Of a stretch of DNA of 33,153 nucleotides, positions 1 to 9,451 are shown piece by piece. This DNA comes from an uncultured Clostridia bacterium (GTDB lineage: Bacteria > Bacillota > Clostridia > Christensenellales > Borkfalkiaceae). The translations under genes were made by a program, and so were the position numbers. Location of the stretch: the NCBI GenBank assembly GCA_947053655.1, contig CAMRTO010000014.1, positions 1-33,153 on the forward strand, in the 5' to 3' direction. Every line of letters begins with the position of its first letter. The first letter of the stretch is position 1. The notes below the pieces were generated by a model. It was not told where the DNA came from. It saw only the letters and a list, made by a program, of their open reading frames with translations, and did not search any database.

Positions 1-28
1 GCATGTTCGAATCGTGTCTCCCCTGCCA
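1..28 (+). tRNA. 3' end of a tRNA gene, cut by the window edge
   Basis: The first 28 bases fold as the end of a tRNA: a T-arm (stem GCATG, seven-base loop TTCGAAT, stem CGTGT with two G-U pairs), a seven-base acceptor strand CTCCCCT, a discriminator G and an encoded CCA at 26-28. The anticodon lies outside the window, so the amino acid cannot be named. A G discriminator fits Ser, Asn or Asp among others. A terminator follows at once. Confidence 0.75.
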
Positions 29-66
29 AACTTGCTTTGTCATTTGATGAAGCAAGTTTTTTATTT
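8..66 (+). repeat. 59-bp direct repeat, copy 1 (tRNA 3' end plus terminator)
   Basis: Bases 8-66 recur at 139-197, 131 bp downstream, with one difference (T48 against C179). The repeat begins inside the T-loop, covers the rest of the tRNA 3' end and CCA, and includes the whole terminator. Confidence 0.9.
29..66 (+). terminator. Rho-independent terminator of the tRNA gene
   Basis: A 9-bp stem, AACTTGCTT at 29-37 pairing with AAGCAAGTT at 50-58, closes a 12-base loop and runs into a T-rich tail at 57-66. It starts directly after the tRNA CCA. Confidence 0.8.
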
Positions 67-72
67 GAACAC

Positions 73-142
73 GCAACCTCGGTTGCAGGTAACGCGATTG
101 ACTTCGTAACAATCGCTATTCCGTCGCTACGCTCCTTACGAA
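73..142. other. Inverted-repeat-rich spacer between the two tRNA-end repeats
   Basis: This short non-coding stretch holds several small dyads: GCAACC/GGTTGC at 73-86, GCGATTG/CAATCGC at 94-116, and TTCGTAA (103-109) with TTACGAA (136-142). The last one reaches into repeat copy 2. No gene is visible. It may be remnant or palindromic-repeat DNA. Confidence 0.5.
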
Positions 143-197
143 TCGTGTCTCCCCTGCCAAACTTGCTTTGTCATTTGACGAAGCAAGTTTTTTATTT
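139..197 (+). repeat. 59-bp direct repeat, copy 2 (tRNA-end fragment plus second terminator)
   Basis: This copy carries a 21-base piece of tRNA 3' end (T-loop remainder, acceptor strand and CCA, 139-159) with no tRNA body in front of it, so it cannot be a tRNA gene. The hairpin at 160-189 (AACTTGCTT/AAGCAAGTT) and its T tail are intact and could act as a backup terminator for the tRNA transcript. Confidence 0.85.
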
Positions 198-246
198 ATT
201 TTAATACAGTATCTGCCGGCGCCATAACCGCAAACGCTTTTATTAA

Positions 247-1683
247 TTAAATTTTTACGTCGCCTTTTTGACCGAGAACGGCGGCGTTTTCCTTCAAAAT
301 CGGGTCGACTTCGTTTTTAATAAATTCCACGGTCTGTGCGGGCGCTCTGCCTATAAATTTGGACGCATCGAGAATTTTATCAAGCTTTCCGTGTACCGCC
401 GCGAAAGTTTTATCGGCTTTTATAAGCTCTATAAGATTATTATCGAGTCCGTTTTCTTTAACGTTTTTACCCGCTTCCATCGATAAAACCCTGATTTTTT
501 CATGCAGTTCCTGACGGTTTCCGCCCGCCTTAACGCATTCCATCATGATATTTTCGGTTGCCATAAATGGAAGCTCCGCCGCGATATGCTTAGCGATAAC
601 CTTATCATAGACCACAAGATTTTCTGAAACGTTCAAATAAATATTAAGAATACCGTCAAGAGCAAGAAAAGCCTGCGCTATGACTATACGCCTGTTTGCG
701 GAATCGTCCAAAGTTCTTTCAAACCACTGCGTGCCCGCCGTTATCGCGCAATTTGCGGGTAAAGAAATAACGAAACGCGCAAGCGAACCTATTCTCTCAC
801 TCCTCATAGGATTGCGTTTGTATGCCATAGCCGACGAGCCTATCTGAGATTTTTCAAACGGTTCCTCTATTTCTTTCATATTTTGAAGCAAACGTATATC
901 GTTGGAAAATTTATACGCGCTTTGAGCTATCTGCGAAAGAACGCAAAGCATATTGTAGTCGAACTTTCTGGGATACGTCTGCCCTGTAACCCCGTAAACT
1001 TTATCATATCCGAGTTTTTTAACAACAAGTTCTTCAAGCTTTTTAACTTTTTTCTCGTCGCCGTTAAACAGCTCCATAAAGCTTGCCTGCGTGCCTGTCG
1101 TGCCTTTTACACCCCTCAATTTAAAGCTTTCTTCAAGATTAACGAGATTATTGTAATCCATAGTCAAATCCTGCAACCAAAGCGCGGCGCGCTTTCCGAC
1201 TGTCGTCAACTGGGCAGGCTGTAAATGAGTGAATCCCAGCGTAGGAAGATCTTTGTATCTGATTGCAAACGTTTTAAGCTTATCCATTACGTTTACAAGC
1301 TTTGCTTTAATTATTTGCAACGCGTCGAACGCAATAATCAATTCCGAATTGCAATCCACATAACAGCTTGTCGCGCCGAGATGAATTATCGGCATGGCTT
1401 CCTTTGCCTGCGCACCGAAGGCTTTGACGTGCGCCATAACGTCATGGCGGACCTCGCGTTCATACTGTTCCGCCAAGTCGAAGTTTATATCTTCGGCATA
1501 TTTTTTCATTTCTTCGATCTGGGATTGGGTAATATTCAACCCCAGCTCTTTTTCCGATTCCGCCAACGCAATCCAAAGCTTCCGCCATAAGCAGAATCTT
1601 TTTTTATCGGAAAAATTTTCCGACATCGCCTTACTTGCGTATCTTGTAATTAAAGGGTTTTGATAAACAGAATTATCCGACAT
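247..1683 (-). CDS. purB: Adenylosuccinate lyase
   Basis: PurB splits SAICAR to AICAR plus fumarate and adenylosuccinate to AMP plus fumarate, so it serves both IMP and AMP synthesis in the cytosol. The 478-residue product has the fumarase/aspartase superfamily signature GSSAMAYKRNPMRSERI, which holds the flexible catalytic loop, and N-terminal HLGATSCYVDCNSE, a typical substrate-binding segment. It is one of the longer PurB forms and looks complete. The ATG at 1683 has a GGAGAG site (1691-1696) seven bases upstream. It is the last gene of a unit with the cyclophilin and dCMP deaminase, 15 bases after the cyclophilin stop. No clear terminator follows on this strand. Confidence 0.95.
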   Translation of the reverse strand: MSDNSVYQNPLITRYASKAMSENFSDKKRFCLWRKLWIALAESEKELGLNITQSQIEEMKKYAEDINFDLAEQYEREVRHDVMAHVKAFGAQAKEAMPIIHLGATSCYVDCNSELIIAFDALQIIKAKLVNVMDKLKTFAIRYKDLPTLGFTHLQPAQLTTVGKRAALWLQDLTMDYNNLVNLEESFKLRGVKGTTGTQASFMELFNGDEKKVKKLEELVVKKLGYDKVYGVTGQTYPRKFDYNMLCVLSQIAQSAYKFSNDIRLLQNMKEIEEPFEKSQIGSSAMAYKRNPMRSERIGSLARFVISLPANCAITAGTQWFERTLDDSANRRIVIAQAFLALDGILNIYLNVSENLVVYDKVIAKHIAAELPFMATENIMMECVKAGGNRQELHEKIRVLSMEAGKNVKENGLDNNLIELIKADKTFAAVHGKLDKILDASKFIGRAPAQTVEFIKNEVDPILKENAAVLGQKGDVKI

Positions 1684-1698
1684 GCATTTTCTCTCCGA

Positions 1699-2220
1699 TT
1701 AACATTTTACAGGTTCGGGATAATTTTCCCCGAAAGTTTCTACCGTAACAGTGCGCATAACCTGCGGCGTCAGCGGCTTATCGTTCCAATCGACTTCGGA
1801 CGCGGCTATTTTATCCACAGTTTCCATTCCCTCGATAACTCTGCCGAACGCGGCATATTGACCGTCAAGATGAGCGGCGTTTTGGTGCATTATGAAAAAC
1901 TGTGAACCGGCGCTGTCCGGACTGGACGCGCGCGCCATTGACAGCACTCCGCGGATATGTTTAATATTGTTAAGACGAAAGCCGTTTAAAACAAACTCGC
2001 CTTTAATACCGTACCCCGGTCCGCCCGTACCGTTGCCTGACGGGTCTCCGCCTTGAATCATAAAACCGGAAATTACCCTGTGAAAGATAAGACCGTCATA
2101 GAATCCGCTTTTTGCAAGCGATATAAAGTTATTAACGGTATTGGGCGCCTTTTCGGGATAAAGTTCGGCTTTGATAATGCCGCCGTTCTCCATTTCTATT
2201 GTTACAACAGGGTTTTGCAT
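1699..2220 (-). CDS. Peptidyl-prolyl cis-trans isomerase, cyclophilin type
   Basis: A 173-residue cytoplasmic cyclophilin that catalyses cis-trans isomerisation of Xaa-Pro bonds. The fold signatures are clear: FHRVISGFMIQGGDP with the catalytic Arg, SMARASSPDSAGSQFFI, and LDGQYAAFGRVIEGM. There is no signal peptide. The reading frame opens further upstream, but the ATG at 2220 is chosen because AAGGAG lies six bases before it and the protein then begins at the usual cyclophilin first strand. It sits 10 bases after the dCMP deaminase stop, with the ribosome site overlapping that stop, and ahead of purB, so the three genes are probably co-transcribed. Confidence 0.92.
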   Translation of the reverse strand: MQNPVVTIEMENGGIIKAELYPEKAPNTVNNFISLAKSGFYDGLIFHRVISGFMIQGGDPSGNGTGGPGYGIKGEFVLNGFRLNNIKHIRGVLSMARASSPDSAGSQFFIMHQNAAHLDGQYAAFGRVIEGMETVDKIAASEVDWNDKPLTPQVMRTVTVETFGENYPEPVKC

Positions 2221-2230
2221 AGTATTCTCC

Positions 2231-2683
2231 TTATAATTCGCTGTATTTATCAAGCTTTACGCCGGCTTCGTTGAAAAGCTTTAATGAAAATTCGTCGGGA
2301 TATCCCTCTTTGTAAACAACGCGCGATATTCCCGAATTTATTATGATTTTAGCGCAGATAACACAGGGCTGGTGAGTGCAATATAAAGTACAGCCCTCAA
2401 CGCTGCACCCCACCCTTGCCGCCTGAATAATCGCATTCTGCTCGGCATGGACGGCATAACAAAATTCGTGTCTGGTACCGCTTTCTATATTCATTTTCTT
2501 TCTTAAACACTCTTTTTTGTCAACGCAGCTTTCAATGCCCTGAGGGGCGCCGTTATAACCGGTTGCGATAACGCGTTTGTTTTTAACGATAATAGCGCCG
2601 ACGTGTCTGTTTTCCTGAAAGCAACTTGACCAACCGCCGATTTGCTCGGCCATATCCATAAATCTTTTATCCCACTTATCCAT
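2231..2683 (-). CDS. Deoxycytidylate (dCMP) deaminase family protein
   Basis: A 150-residue zinc-dependent deaminase of the ComEB/dCMP deaminase type, expected to convert dCMP to dUMP for dTTP synthesis. Zinc site and catalytic Glu are present: H79-A-E81 and P106-C107-V-I-C110. The opening WDKRFMDMAEQIGGWSSC and the IIVKNKRVIATGYNGAPQG strand are typical of the family. The start is set at the ATG at 2683 (MDKWDKRF) because the longer frame would run through the promoter at 2706-2734. The ribosome site is weak. It is the first gene of the unit ahead of the cyclophilin and purB. ComEB-like proteins of competence operons are close relatives, but no com genes are nearby. Confidence 0.9.
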   Translation of the reverse strand: MDKWDKRFMDMAEQIGGWSSCFQENRHVGAIIVKNKRVIATGYNGAPQGIESCVDKKECLRKKMNIESGTRHEFCYAVHAEQNAIIQAARVGCSVEGCTLYCTHQPCVICAKIIINSGISRVVYKEGYPDEFSLKLFNEAGVKLDKYSEL

Positions 2684-2705
2684 TTTTGTACCGTGAAAAA
2701 TTTTT

Positions 2706-2734
2706 ATAATATTATGGTAACATAAATTTTGCAA
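2706..2734 (-). promoter_or_regulatory. Probable promoter for dCMP deaminase - cyclophilin - purB
   Basis: On the minus strand TTGCAA (2729-2734), 17 bases and TATTAT (2706-2711) form a plausible sigma-A promoter that would start transcription near 2699, about 15 bases before the ATG. The -35 is only a partial match. Confidence 0.4.
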
Positions 2735-2760
2735 AATTGCAATTTTTTGAAATACTATGT

Positions 2761-2789
2761 TTGACTTTATTTACGCAAGTTTATAAAAT
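2761..2789 (+). promoter_or_regulatory. Promoter of groES-groEL
   Basis: TTGACT (2761-2766), a 17-base spacer and TAAAAT (2784-2789) match the sigma-A consensus at 5/6 in both boxes. No CIRCE element (TTAGCACTC-N9-GAGTGCTAA) or CtsR heptamer repeat is seen between 2684 and 2829. Just upstream, 2729-2742 carries two TTGCAA half-palindromes separated by two bases, in an AT-rich setting. Confidence 0.65.
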
Positions 2790-2829
2790 ATCTGTAACAA
2801 AAAAGAATTTGTTCGGAGGAGAAATAAAA

Positions 2830-3114
2830 ATGACAATTAAACCGTTATTCGATAAAGTTGTTGTTGAAGGGCTTAAAGCCGAAGAAAAAACCAAAAGCGG
2901 TCTGTATCTTACTTCCGCTTCTCAGGAAAAACCGTCCACTTGCGTGGTAGTAGCAGTCGGTCCCGGCGGGGTTGTCGACGGAAAAGAAGTGAAAATGCAG
3001 GTTAAAGTCGGGGACAAGGTATTGCTTTCCAAATACAGCGGTACCGAAGTTAAAATAGATGAAAAAGAATATACGATAATCCGCCAAAGCGATATTTTGG
3101 CTATTGTCGAATAA
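2830..3114 (+). CDS. groES: Co-chaperonin GroES
   Basis: The 94-residue product is a full-length GroES (Hsp10), the heptameric lid of the GroEL cage. It starts MTIKPLFDKVVVE and ends YTIIRQSDILAIVE, both standard for the family. The usual mobile-loop region (AEEKTKSGLYLTSASQEKPS) and the roof-hairpin region are present. The ATG at 2830 follows GGAGGAG; the reading frame is open further upstream, but that part overlaps the promoter and is not GroES-like. groEL follows after 25 bases with its own AAGGAG. Confidence 0.97.
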   Translation: MTIKPLFDKVVVEGLKAEEKTKSGLYLTSASQEKPSTCVVVAVGPGGVVDGKEVKMQVKVGDKVLLSKYSGTEVKIDEKEYTIIRQSDILAIVE

Positions 3115-3127
3115 AATTTGTAAATAA

Positions 3128-4768
<1,641 letters not shown>

Positions 4769-4794
4769 ACTATAAAAAACTTCGGAAACAAAGC

Positions 4795-4840
4795 AAAACC
4801 GCTACTGAACGGACTGTTCAGTAGCGGTTTTATTAATTTT
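4795..4840 (+). terminator. Rho-independent terminator after groEL
   Basis: A long perfect stem, AAAACCGCTACTGAAC (4795-4810) against GTTCAGTAGCGGTTTT (4816-4831), closes the five-base loop GGACT. The T-rich stretch continues to 4840. Confidence 0.9.
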
Positions 4841-4894
4841 ATATTTGCATTGCAAATGATCTCTCTCGATTATTACGCCTCGTTTTCCGTATTA

Positions 4895-5428
4895 TCAGAT
4901 TTCTTTTTTTTGAAAAGGCAACTTATTATAAAAAAATAAACAATATATAATAACAGCAACAACATAAAGTACAATAGCCGAGTAAAAAACACCCATCAAA
5001 ATAATTTCTGTACTAACTTCAACTTTAGTGCCATAGCACACTGCTCTGCTTAAAGGCTTCGCGCCGACTTTGCTCAAACCGCCAATGTAAATAGCAACTT
5101 TTTCGCCGATAAGTTTACGGTCGTCTTCTTCCGTTTCATAATTGCCGCTACCGCAAAACCCTTCATATATTATGCCGTCTTCGCCTGTATAATGATACAT
5201 GATAAAATATATAGAGCCATGGCCATGGTTTCCTCCACTAGACTTATACTTTAAAGCAACTATTTCCGCCTCAACTATTATGTTTTTATCTATTGTTGCC
5301 TGAAGTTCTTTACAATATATATAGTCTATAGTAGCTTTAGCGCCTATAACCCCAAAAACAGCAAGTACTATAATAGATAGAATTACCCCTTTCCAGCTTA
5401 ATGCGTGCAGTTTTTGACTTTTTCGCAT
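4895..5428 (-). CDS. Two-helix membrane protein of unknown function, possibly DUF3592-like
   Basis: I do not recognise this 177-residue protein firmly. A basic N-terminus leads into a membrane helix at about 14-34. Then comes a beta-rich segment of about 105 residues including a His/Gly-rich stretch (GGNHGHGSIYF, around 65-75) and VAIYIGG, and a second helix at about 142-167 with a short basic tail. This helix - beta domain - helix plan is like DUF3592 proteins, but the match is by architecture only. The ATG at 5428 has CGGAG about seven bases upstream. It lies 43 bases after ynbB on the same strand and may be read from the miaB transcript, or from a promoter I cannot see. Confidence 0.6.
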   Translation of the reverse strand: MRKSQKLHALSWKGVILSIIVLAVFGVIGAKATIDYIYCKELQATIDKNIIVEAEIVALKYKSSGGNHGHGSIYFIMYHYTGEDGIIYEGFCGSGNYETEEDDRKLIGEKVAIYIGGLSKVGAKPLSRAVCYGTKVEVSTEIILMGVFYSAIVLYVVAVIIYCLFFYNKLPFQKKEI

Positions 5429-5471
5429 AATAACTCCGATTTTAATTACCTTATTTTAGCGCAATTGAAGT

Positions 5472-6686
5472 TTATCTCAATTTATTAAGAATTCTTTCCA
5501 AAGCGTATTTGCAATGCTCGTACGTCAATCCACCCTGAAAATATACAATATAAGGCGGTTTGACAGGTCCGTCGGCGGAAAGCTCGATTGAAGCGCCCGA
5601 AACAAACGTCCCCGCCGCCATTATTATTTTTTCGTCGTATCCCGGCATATTCCACGGCTCGCACGTAACAAAACCGTCTATCGGTGAAGCGTATTGAACT
5701 TCCCTGATAAAATTTATCATTTTTTCTGCGCTGTCAAATTGAATTGCCCGTGTTATATCGTAAGGCGTTTTATCAATCGAAGGATAATTTTTATAGCCTA
5801 ACTCAGACATTGCCTGTCCGATTAAAAGACTGCCTTTTACCGCCTGCGCAACGGTATGAGCCGCCATGAACAGTCCTTGATAAAAATATTGGTAGCCGCC
5901 CGCATACGACCCCACCTCCAGACCGATAGAAGGCGCGGTAAGTCTTTTGCCAATTAAATCTACATACTTCTGACTGCCGCAAATGTAACCACCGCTCGGC
6001 GCAAGTCCGCCGCCCGCATTTTTTATAAGAGAACCGACAATAATATCTGCTCCGCACTGAATCGGCTCGGTTTTTTCAACAAACTCACCGTAACAATTGT
6101 CTACGAATATACAGTCTTTAAACCCGCATTTTCTCACAAAAGAGCAAACCTCTTCGATCTCCGCGCACGAAAATGCATCTCTCAACTCATACCCGCGCGA
6201 ACGTTGAATATAAACGACTTTGACTTTATTGTCAATTTTTTTACTTATCGAATCAAAATCAAACTTTCCGTCAATTAAATCGCAACACTCGAAATTGACT
6301 CCGAAATCTTTCAGAGACCCGTTATTCTCACCGTAAATCACCCCTCTGATTGTATCGTAAGGAATACCGCTGATACATAGCAATGTGTCGTTCGGCCGCA
6401 AAAGTCCGAAAAGCGCAACCGTCAAAGCATGCGTACCAGAAACTATATGCGGGGACACGATTCCGTCTTCAGCGCCGAAAATCTTCGCATAAAGCTTGCC
6501 TAAGCAATCTCTGCCCTCGTCATCGTAGCCGTAACCGGTCGTCCCGTTAAAATGACGTTGCGCGACGCGCAAATCGTTAAATGCATTAAGTATCTTAACT
6601 TGATTGAAATAAGCTATTTCGTCTACCGATTTAAATTTATCTTCAAGCTTCTTTTCACATTTTTCTATAAAATTGAAATTATCCAT
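5472..6686 (-). CDS. ynbB: PLP-dependent enzyme of the methionine gamma-lyase-like / aluminium-resistance family (YnbB)
   Basis: A 404-residue fold-type I PLP enzyme of the family annotated as 'methionine gamma-lyase family protein' or 'aluminium resistance protein' (YnbB in Bacillus). The PLP-binding lysine is K222 in GSLIKNAGGG; SGTHALTVALFGLL is the cofactor-binding loop and the helix after it, and IFVDNCYGEF holds the PLP-pyridine Asp. The N-terminal signature HFNGTTGYGYDDEGRD is typical. The true reaction of this family is not well settled; it is related to cystathionine gamma-synthase/lyase-type enzymes. Its start overlaps the miaA end by 8 bp and GGAG is seven bases ahead. The miaA-ynbB neighbourhood is common in Firmicutes, sometimes with hfq, which is absent here. 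Confidence 0.88.
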   Translation of the reverse strand: MDNFNFIEKCEKKLEDKFKSVDEIAYFNQVKILNAFNDLRVAQRHFNGTTGYGYDDEGRDCLGKLYAKIFGAEDGIVSPHIVSGTHALTVALFGLLRPNDTLLCISGIPYDTIRGVIYGENNGSLKDFGVNFECCDLIDGKFDFDSISKKIDNKVKVVYIQRSRGYELRDAFSCAEIEEVCSFVRKCGFKDCIFVDNCYGEFVEKTEPIQCGADIIVGSLIKNAGGGLAPSGGYICGSQKYVDLIGKRLTAPSIGLEVGSYAGGYQYFYQGLFMAAHTVAQAVKGSLLIGQAMSELGYKNYPSIDKTPYDITRAIQFDSAEKMINFIREVQYASPIDGFVTCEPWNMPGYDEKIIMAAGTFVSGASIELSADGPVKPPYIVYFQGGLTYEHCKYALERILNKLR

Positions 6687-7581
6687 TATATAACTCCAAA
6701 ACGGTTTTACAATCCGCTTCTTCGGGCTTTAACCAAATTATTCCGTCCAATTTTTTAAAAAAAGTAATCTGCCGTTTTGCATAGTGACGTGTATTTTGCT
6801 TAATTGTGTCACGCATAGTACTTTGATTGGCACCGTTTTTTAAACAAAACAGCACTTCTTTATAACCAATTGCCTGCATACACTGATTGTTTTCGGTTAT
6901 ACCGTCACTCAACAAATGTTTAACTTCATCTACAAGACCGTTATCAAACATTAGATCAACCCGCTTGTCTATCATGCTGTAAAGCTGTTCCCTCGGGTAG
7001 TCTATTGCAAACGCCGAATATTTCCGTTTAAGTTTAAGACCGTCATGTATATCGGATTTTCTTTTACCGCTTATCTCATATATCTCAAGCGCCCTGATTA
7101 CGCGTTTTGTATCGTTAATGTGCAATTTGGCTGCGGTTTCGTTATCGCACTCTTTTAATAAATTATAAAGATACTCTTTCCCTTTTTCATTAAGAATTTG
7201 GGTATACTTCTGTCTGATACCTTCGTCGGCGGCAGCGTTACCGTAGCTTAAATCATAAATTAAGGATTTAATATAAAATCCTGTGCCGCCGCAGACAACC
7301 GGTATTTTGTTTTCTGAATCCATTTTGGCTATAACCGCTTCGCTTAATCTAACGTAATCTGAAACACTGAAATTTTTATCGGGCGGAACTATATCTATCA
7401 TGTGGTGCTTAACGCCGCGCATTTCCGTAACAGTAGGCTTTGCCGTACCGATATTCAAATTTCTGTAAATTAACTGAGAATCAGCCGAAATGACATCCGT
7501 ATTAAGTTTTAAAGCGCAATCTTTGGCAAGAGACGTTTTTCCCGTACACGTTGCGCCGCAGATTATTAAAAGTTTGTTCAA
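6679..7581 (-). CDS. miaA: tRNA dimethylallyltransferase MiaA
   Basis: MiaA transfers a dimethylallyl group from DMAPP to A37 of tRNAs that read UNN codons, giving i6A. The 300-residue protein has the P-loop GATCTGKTS near residues 9-17, the motif SADSQLIYRNLNIGTAKP, GGTGFYIKSL, and the C-terminal YAKRQITFFKKLDGIIWL. It starts with TTG (7579-7581), one base after the mutL stop. AAAGGAT at the end of mutL serves as its ribosome site. The product i6A is the substrate of MiaB, encoded four genes upstream in the same operon. Confidence 0.95.
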   Translation of the reverse strand: MNKLLIICGATCTGKTSLAKDCALKLNTDVISADSQLIYRNLNIGTAKPTVTEMRGVKHHMIDIVPPDKNFSVSDYVRLSEAVIAKMDSENKIPVVCGGTGFYIKSLIYDLSYGNAAADEGIRQKYTQILNEKGKEYLYNLLKECDNETAAKLHINDTKRVIRALEIYEISGKRKSDIHDGLKLKRKYSAFAIDYPREQLYSMIDKRVDLMFDNGLVDEVKHLLSDGITENNQCMQAIGYKEVLFCLKNGANQSTMRDTIKQNTRHYAKRQITFFKKLDGIIWLKPEEADCKTVLELYNG

Positions 7582-7582
7582 A

Positions 7583-9451
7583 TTAAACTATCCTTTTAAA
7601 CATCTTTTCTATATCGTTCTTATTTAAAGCAACACAAACCGGCCGTCCGTGAGGGCATTTAAGCCCCGTATCACCGTCCATCAAATTTAAAAGTGAATAC
7701 ACTTCCGCATCTGTAAGACGCATACCGCCCTTTACGGCATGCTTGCATGCTTTTGTTGCTATTTTATCTTTAAGCATACTTTCAAGCTTGATTTCCCTAA
7801 GATTTTTAAGATCGGATAATAAATCATTGAAAAAATCCTGTAAATTTATGTCCTGCAAATCGGCAGGAACCTCGTCTACCCTATACGAGCCAACCCCGAA
7901 AGGCTTCAAATCAAACCCCATATTGCGGATAATTTCAATATTGTTTTCGATAAATTCCGCTTCCTGCGGGTTTGCCCCAAACAAATAAGGAATAAGCATA
8001 CTTTGTCTTTCAATTTTTCTGCTTTCCATTTTGGCAATAAGTCTGTCGTAAATTATTCTTTCATGCGCGGCATGCTGGTCAATAATGTATGCCGTTTCGC
8101 CGTATTCGTAAATTAAATACGTATTAAACAAGCTTCCTTTGTAAACACATTCCGCAACTTCTATTTTCTGCTGAACCGGAGCGCTTTTCAAAGGCACTTC
8201 CTTAGGCTTGACATAATTGTCGAAACCTTCGGAAACCGATTTGTTTGAAATGGTCATTTTTACGGGCTTATGGTCGTCAAAAATAACCATCTTTTTAAAC
8301 GGGTCAAAAATTTTCTTACTTTCTTCGCTTTCGTTCTTAATATCTTCATTGACAGCCGTATCGGTTTTTTCTAAAATATCCGAACCGTAAACTTTATTGG
8401 ATTGACTGTCCGAAGTTGACTTTATTTCGGGTATCCTAACGCTGTCGACGATAAACTTAGCGGCACCTGCCGTACCGTCAAGCACCGAAGAAATAACCGA
8501 ATACACCGCACCGAAAATTAACCTGTTATCCAAAAATCTGACATCAAACTTATTGGGATGCACATTAACGTCCACCATTTCCGTAGGAACAGATATATTA
8601 AGAACATAAAACGGATACTGCCGCTTCATCGCATAACTTGCATAAGCATTCGAAACCGCAGTGCTTACCGTATTATTGACTATGTATCTGCCGTTTAAAA
8701 ACAAACTTTGGTACGTTTTGTTTGATTTAAAGTAATTTTGATTGCCGATAAAACCGCTGATTACCACCCCGTCTTTTTCCGCGTTTATTTTGTAACATTC
8801 TGAAATCACCTTTGCGCCGTACACCTGCGCCAGCGCCTCGTCCGATCCTCCGCCAAACGATTGTAAAGTAAGCTTTCCGTCAACATAATAGCAAAAAGAA
8901 ACATGCGGATTACCTAAAATATAGCGCGTAACAAAGTTGGTAATATCGCTTTCCTCTTTTTTGTCTGCTTTAAGAAATTTCGCTCTTACCGGTGTATTGT
9001 AAAAGAGATTTCTCACACAAATTGCCGTACCTCTTTCAAACGCCGCAGGAACGACTTGTCCGACTTTTCCGCCCTCGCACGTTACGGAATATGCGCAATT
9101 CCCCGCAGTAACGGAAGTAAGCTCGATTTTTGATACCGATGCTATACTGGCAAGCGCCTCCCCGCGAAAGCCCAGCGTCATAATGTTGTTTAAATCGTCC
9201 GCGCATGATATTTTACTTGTCGCATGCGGGAAAAAAGCCGCGCAAAGGTCGTCGCGCTCTATACCGCAACCGTTATCCACCACTTTTATCAGGTTCTTAC
9301 CGCCGCCCTCGATATAAATATCTATCTGTGTAGCGCCCGCGTCAAGACTGTTTTCAATCAATTCTTTTACCGCGGAATAAGGTCGGTCAACGACTTCGCC
9401 CGCCGCAATCCGATTGTAAACGCTTTTTGTGAGAATGTTTATCTTTTTCAT
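7583..9451 (-). CDS. mutL: DNA mismatch repair endonuclease MutL
   Basis: A 622-residue MutL. The GHKL ATPase motifs are ELIENSLDAGATQ, DNGCGI and TLGFRGEALASI. The C-terminal half has the metal-dependent nicking site of MutH-less bacteria: DQHAAHE from D458, the ACKHAVKGG motif, and CPHGRPV from C599. The final acidic residue of the DQHA(X)2E(X)4E motif is Asp (RIIYD) instead of the usual Glu. The middle (about 345-425) is a low-complexity linker. The ATG overlaps the mutS stop by 4 bp (ATGA), with AAAGGT upstream. It works with MutS, encoded directly upstream. Confidence 0.96.
   Translation of the reverse strand: MKKINILTKSVYNRIAAGEVVDRPYSAVKELIENSLDAGATQIDIYIEGGGKNLIKVVDNGCGIERDDLCAAFFPHATSKISCADDLNNIMTLGFRGEALASIASVSKIELTSVTAGNCAYSVTCEGGKVGQVVPAAFERGTAICVRNLFYNTPVRAKFLKADKKEESDITNFVTRYILGNPHVSFCYYVDGKLTLQSFGGGSDEALAQVYGAKVISECYKINAEKDGVVISGFIGNQNYFKSNKTYQSLFLNGRYIVNNTVSTAVSNAYASYAMKRQYPFYVLNISVPTEMVDVNVHPNKFDVRFLDNRLIFGAVYSVISSVLDGTAGAAKFIVDSVRIPEIKSTSDSQSNKVYGSDILEKTDTAVNEDIKNESEESKKIFDPFKKMVIFDDHKPVKMTISNKSVSEGFDNYVKPKEVPLKSAPVQQKIEVAECVYKGSLFNTYLIYEYGETAYIIDQHAAHERIIYDRLIAKMESRKIERQSMLIPYLFGANPQEAEFIENNIEIIRNMGFDLKPFGVGSYRVDEVPADLQDINLQDFFNDLLSDLKNLREIKLESMLKDKIATKACKHAVKGGMRLTDAEVYSLLNLMDGDTGLKCPHGRPVCVALNKNDIEKMFKRIV

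Noticed and set aside
73..142. CRISPR repeat or insertion-sequence end
   Set aside because: The inverted repeats differ from one another, are not evenly spaced and are not linked to a transposase or cas gene.
139..159. A second tRNA gene
   Set aside because: Only the last 21 bases of a tRNA are present; the upstream sequence does not fold into an anticodon or D arm.
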